From: a virus
DNA length: 23,503 bases
IMG/VR virus record: IMGVR_UViG_3300002835_001116
Coordinates: 1 to 23,503 of that record
Strand: one strand, 5' to 3'
Part shown: positions 23,049-23,503 of the stretch, piece by piece
Numbering within the stretch: position 1 is the stretch's first letter
How the letters are laid out: every line of letters starts with the position of its first letter
Program-made: the position numbers and the translations under genes
Notes under the pieces: generated by a model
Database searches by the model: none
What the model was told of the DNA's origin: nothing
The model's input: the letters and a program-made list of their open reading frames with translations, nothing else

Positions 23049-23072
23049 TGTTGTAGAGAATTGAACAGTGGT

Positions 23073-23105
23073 GGCTGATCCCTCAGCCATGCACACAGTA
23101 TGGCA
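23073..23105 (-). promoter_or_regulatory. Promoter cassette upstream of the 97-aa gene
   Basis: On the minus strand TGCCATACTGTG (23094-23105) is followed by a 6-bp hairpin GGCTGA/TCAGCC with a GGGA loop (23073-23088). The box shares nine bases (TGCCATACT) with those at 20560 and 22254. A TTGCAT lies upstream of it at a spacing a little longer than the usual -35. Confidence 0.5.
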
Positions 23106-23130
23106 GAGCAACCACCAGGATGCAACCCCC

Positions 23131-23156
23131 ACTGTGCCAGTTCCCAAAGTGTCACA
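23131..23156 (-). repeat. 26-bp intergenic repeat, copy 2
   Basis: The minus strand reads TGTGACACTTTGGGAACTGG followed by CACAGT, two mismatches from 22757-22782. It lies between the terminator at 23171 and the promoter cassette of the 97-aa gene. Confidence 0.8.
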
Positions 23157-23170
23157 GGGTCACTTGACAA

Positions 23171-23205
23171 ACAATAAAATACCCCCTAGAATACACTAGA
23201 GGGTA
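23171..23205 (-). terminator. Rho-independent terminator after the 41-aa gene
   Basis: On the minus strand TACCCTCTAG-TGTATT-CTAGGGGGTA forms a 10-bp stem (one G-T pair) followed by TTTTATTGTTTG. It lies 22 bp beyond the stop at 23228 and marks the left end of that transcript. Confidence 0.85.
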
Positions 23206-23227
23206 TAAAGAAACTATCCCTATTATA

Positions 23228-23353
23228 CTATTCTTGAGTAGTATAATCTATATCTACTACTATACTATAATCATCATATTCTACATCTTTATTCTTTATA
23301 TCATATTCTTTCATCTCTTCTATAATATACTGATCAAATGTTAGATAAGACAT
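23228..23353 (-). CDS. Short acidic protein, 41 aa
   Basis: A complete frame starts MSYLTFDQYIIEEMKEYDIK, continues NKDVEYDDYSIVVDIDYTTQ and ends in E. It is acidic, rich in Tyr and Ile, and AT-rich in codons. I recognise no family. The strong terminator 22 bp past the stop supports a real transcript. No Shine-Dalgarno precedes the ATG (TTTAATTCTT). It is less certain than the other small genes because AT-rich sequence easily yields short frames. Confidence 0.5.
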   Translation of the reverse strand: MSYLTFDQYIIEEMKEYDIKNKDVEYDDYSIVVDIDYTTQE

Positions 23354-23389
23354 AAGAATTAAAGATTAATTGTTACAGTTATATTTTAT

Positions 23390-23421
23390 ATCTTAAATCT
23401 TAATTTGTAAAGATTTAAGAT
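23390..23421. repeat. AT-rich 12-bp inverted repeat
   Basis: ATCTTAAATCTT and AAGATTTAAGAT form a perfect 12-bp stem with an eight-base loop. It lies between the 41-aa gene and a second, longer hairpin, and the two share AATCTTAA/TTAAGATT words. Confidence 0.7.
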
Positions 23422-23422
23422 T

Positions 23423-23463
23423 ATTGAGAAATCTTAATTTTTGATTTATTAAGATTTCTCAAT
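23423..23463 (-). terminator. AT-rich 16-bp hairpin, possible terminator
   Basis: A perfect inverted repeat ATTGAGAAATCTTAAT/ATTAAGATTTCTCAAT encloses a nine-base loop. The plus strand continues TTTTAGG, but no plus-strand gene precedes it. On the minus strand it lies just past a possible gene end at 23475. It may terminate a gene entering from the right, although the U-run on that side is poor. Confidence 0.5.
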
Positions 23464-23474
23464 TTTTAGGATTT

Positions 23475-23503
23475 TCAGCTTTCCAACAATTCAGGATTAT
23501 ACT
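23475..23503 (-). CDS. Possible C-terminal end of a gene entering from the right
   Basis: At the right edge one minus frame reads YNPELLES then a stop at 23475-23477, 12 bp before the hairpin at 23423-23463. Only eight codons are visible, and another frame is open slightly longer, so this is weak. Confidence 0.25.

Noticed and set aside
23049-23147. A 33-residue N-terminal extension of the 97-aa membrane protein
   Set aside because: It translates the promoter cassette and part of the 26-bp repeat, and does not look like protein. The ATG at 23048 starts at the natural gene edge.

Overview
The window looks like part of a T4-like myovirus genome infecting marine cyanobacteria (a Synechococcus/Prochlorococcus-type cyanomyovirus). 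The evidence is the baseplate order gp25-gp6-gp7-gp8 followed by a DUF4815-type giant structural protein, T4-style late promoter boxes (TATAAATA), and a YHYH module inside a baseplate protein. Every gene I can support lies on the minus strand, so transcription runs from right to left. No tRNA, CRISPR, insertion sequence or integrase is visible.

Positions 1-18019, read right to left, form the baseplate wedge operon. It holds gp25 (17627-18019), gp6 (15827-17626), a 3168-residue gp7-like protein (6315-15821), gp8 (4431-6260), and a DUF4815-type giant protein (1-4391) whose C-terminus lies off the left edge. The genes are tightly packed: gp25/gp6 abut and gp6/gp7 are 5 nt apart. The gp7/gp8 gap holds a double late promoter. 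The region is AT-rich; one sampled line near 9.0 kb is 23% GC.

Positions 18049-19562 carry six small late genes: a 63-aa unknown, a 48-aa very basic protein ending in a clean intrinsic terminator, a PAAR-like spike-tip candidate, a short coiled-coil protein, a 74-aa acidic protein and a 93-aa basic protein. A 317-bp noncoding stretch (19563-19879) follows. It holds a terminator, an 18-bp perfect palindrome and three degenerate 33-bp tandem repeats with promoter-like TATAAAGA boxes. It separates the late module from what lies to the right.

Positions 19880-23503 form a cluster of small accessory genes, probably early or middle. One 248-aa member matches the phage 'gene product 88' family. Four genes of 49-59 codons are described here, plus a 41-aa gene and two single-span or exported proteins. 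GC content rises sharply (one sampled line near 21.1 kb is 67%) and falls to very AT-rich at the right end (17% in one sampled line). Many gaps reuse the same parts: a TGCCATACTAT box, G5-6/C5-6 hairpins, GTGCCA/TGGCAC repeats, and SD-less C/A-rich leaders.

The late genes together would build the wedge, sheath-initiation and spike parts of the contractile tail baseplate. The right-hand cluster is best read as accessory functions acting in the host, each with its own small transcription cassette. The most unusual features are the giant gp7 with its T4-homologous parts split by about 1,600 residues, the repeated promoter/hairpin cassettes, a duplicated leader beside two small di-cysteine exported proteins, and the 33-bp repeat array.
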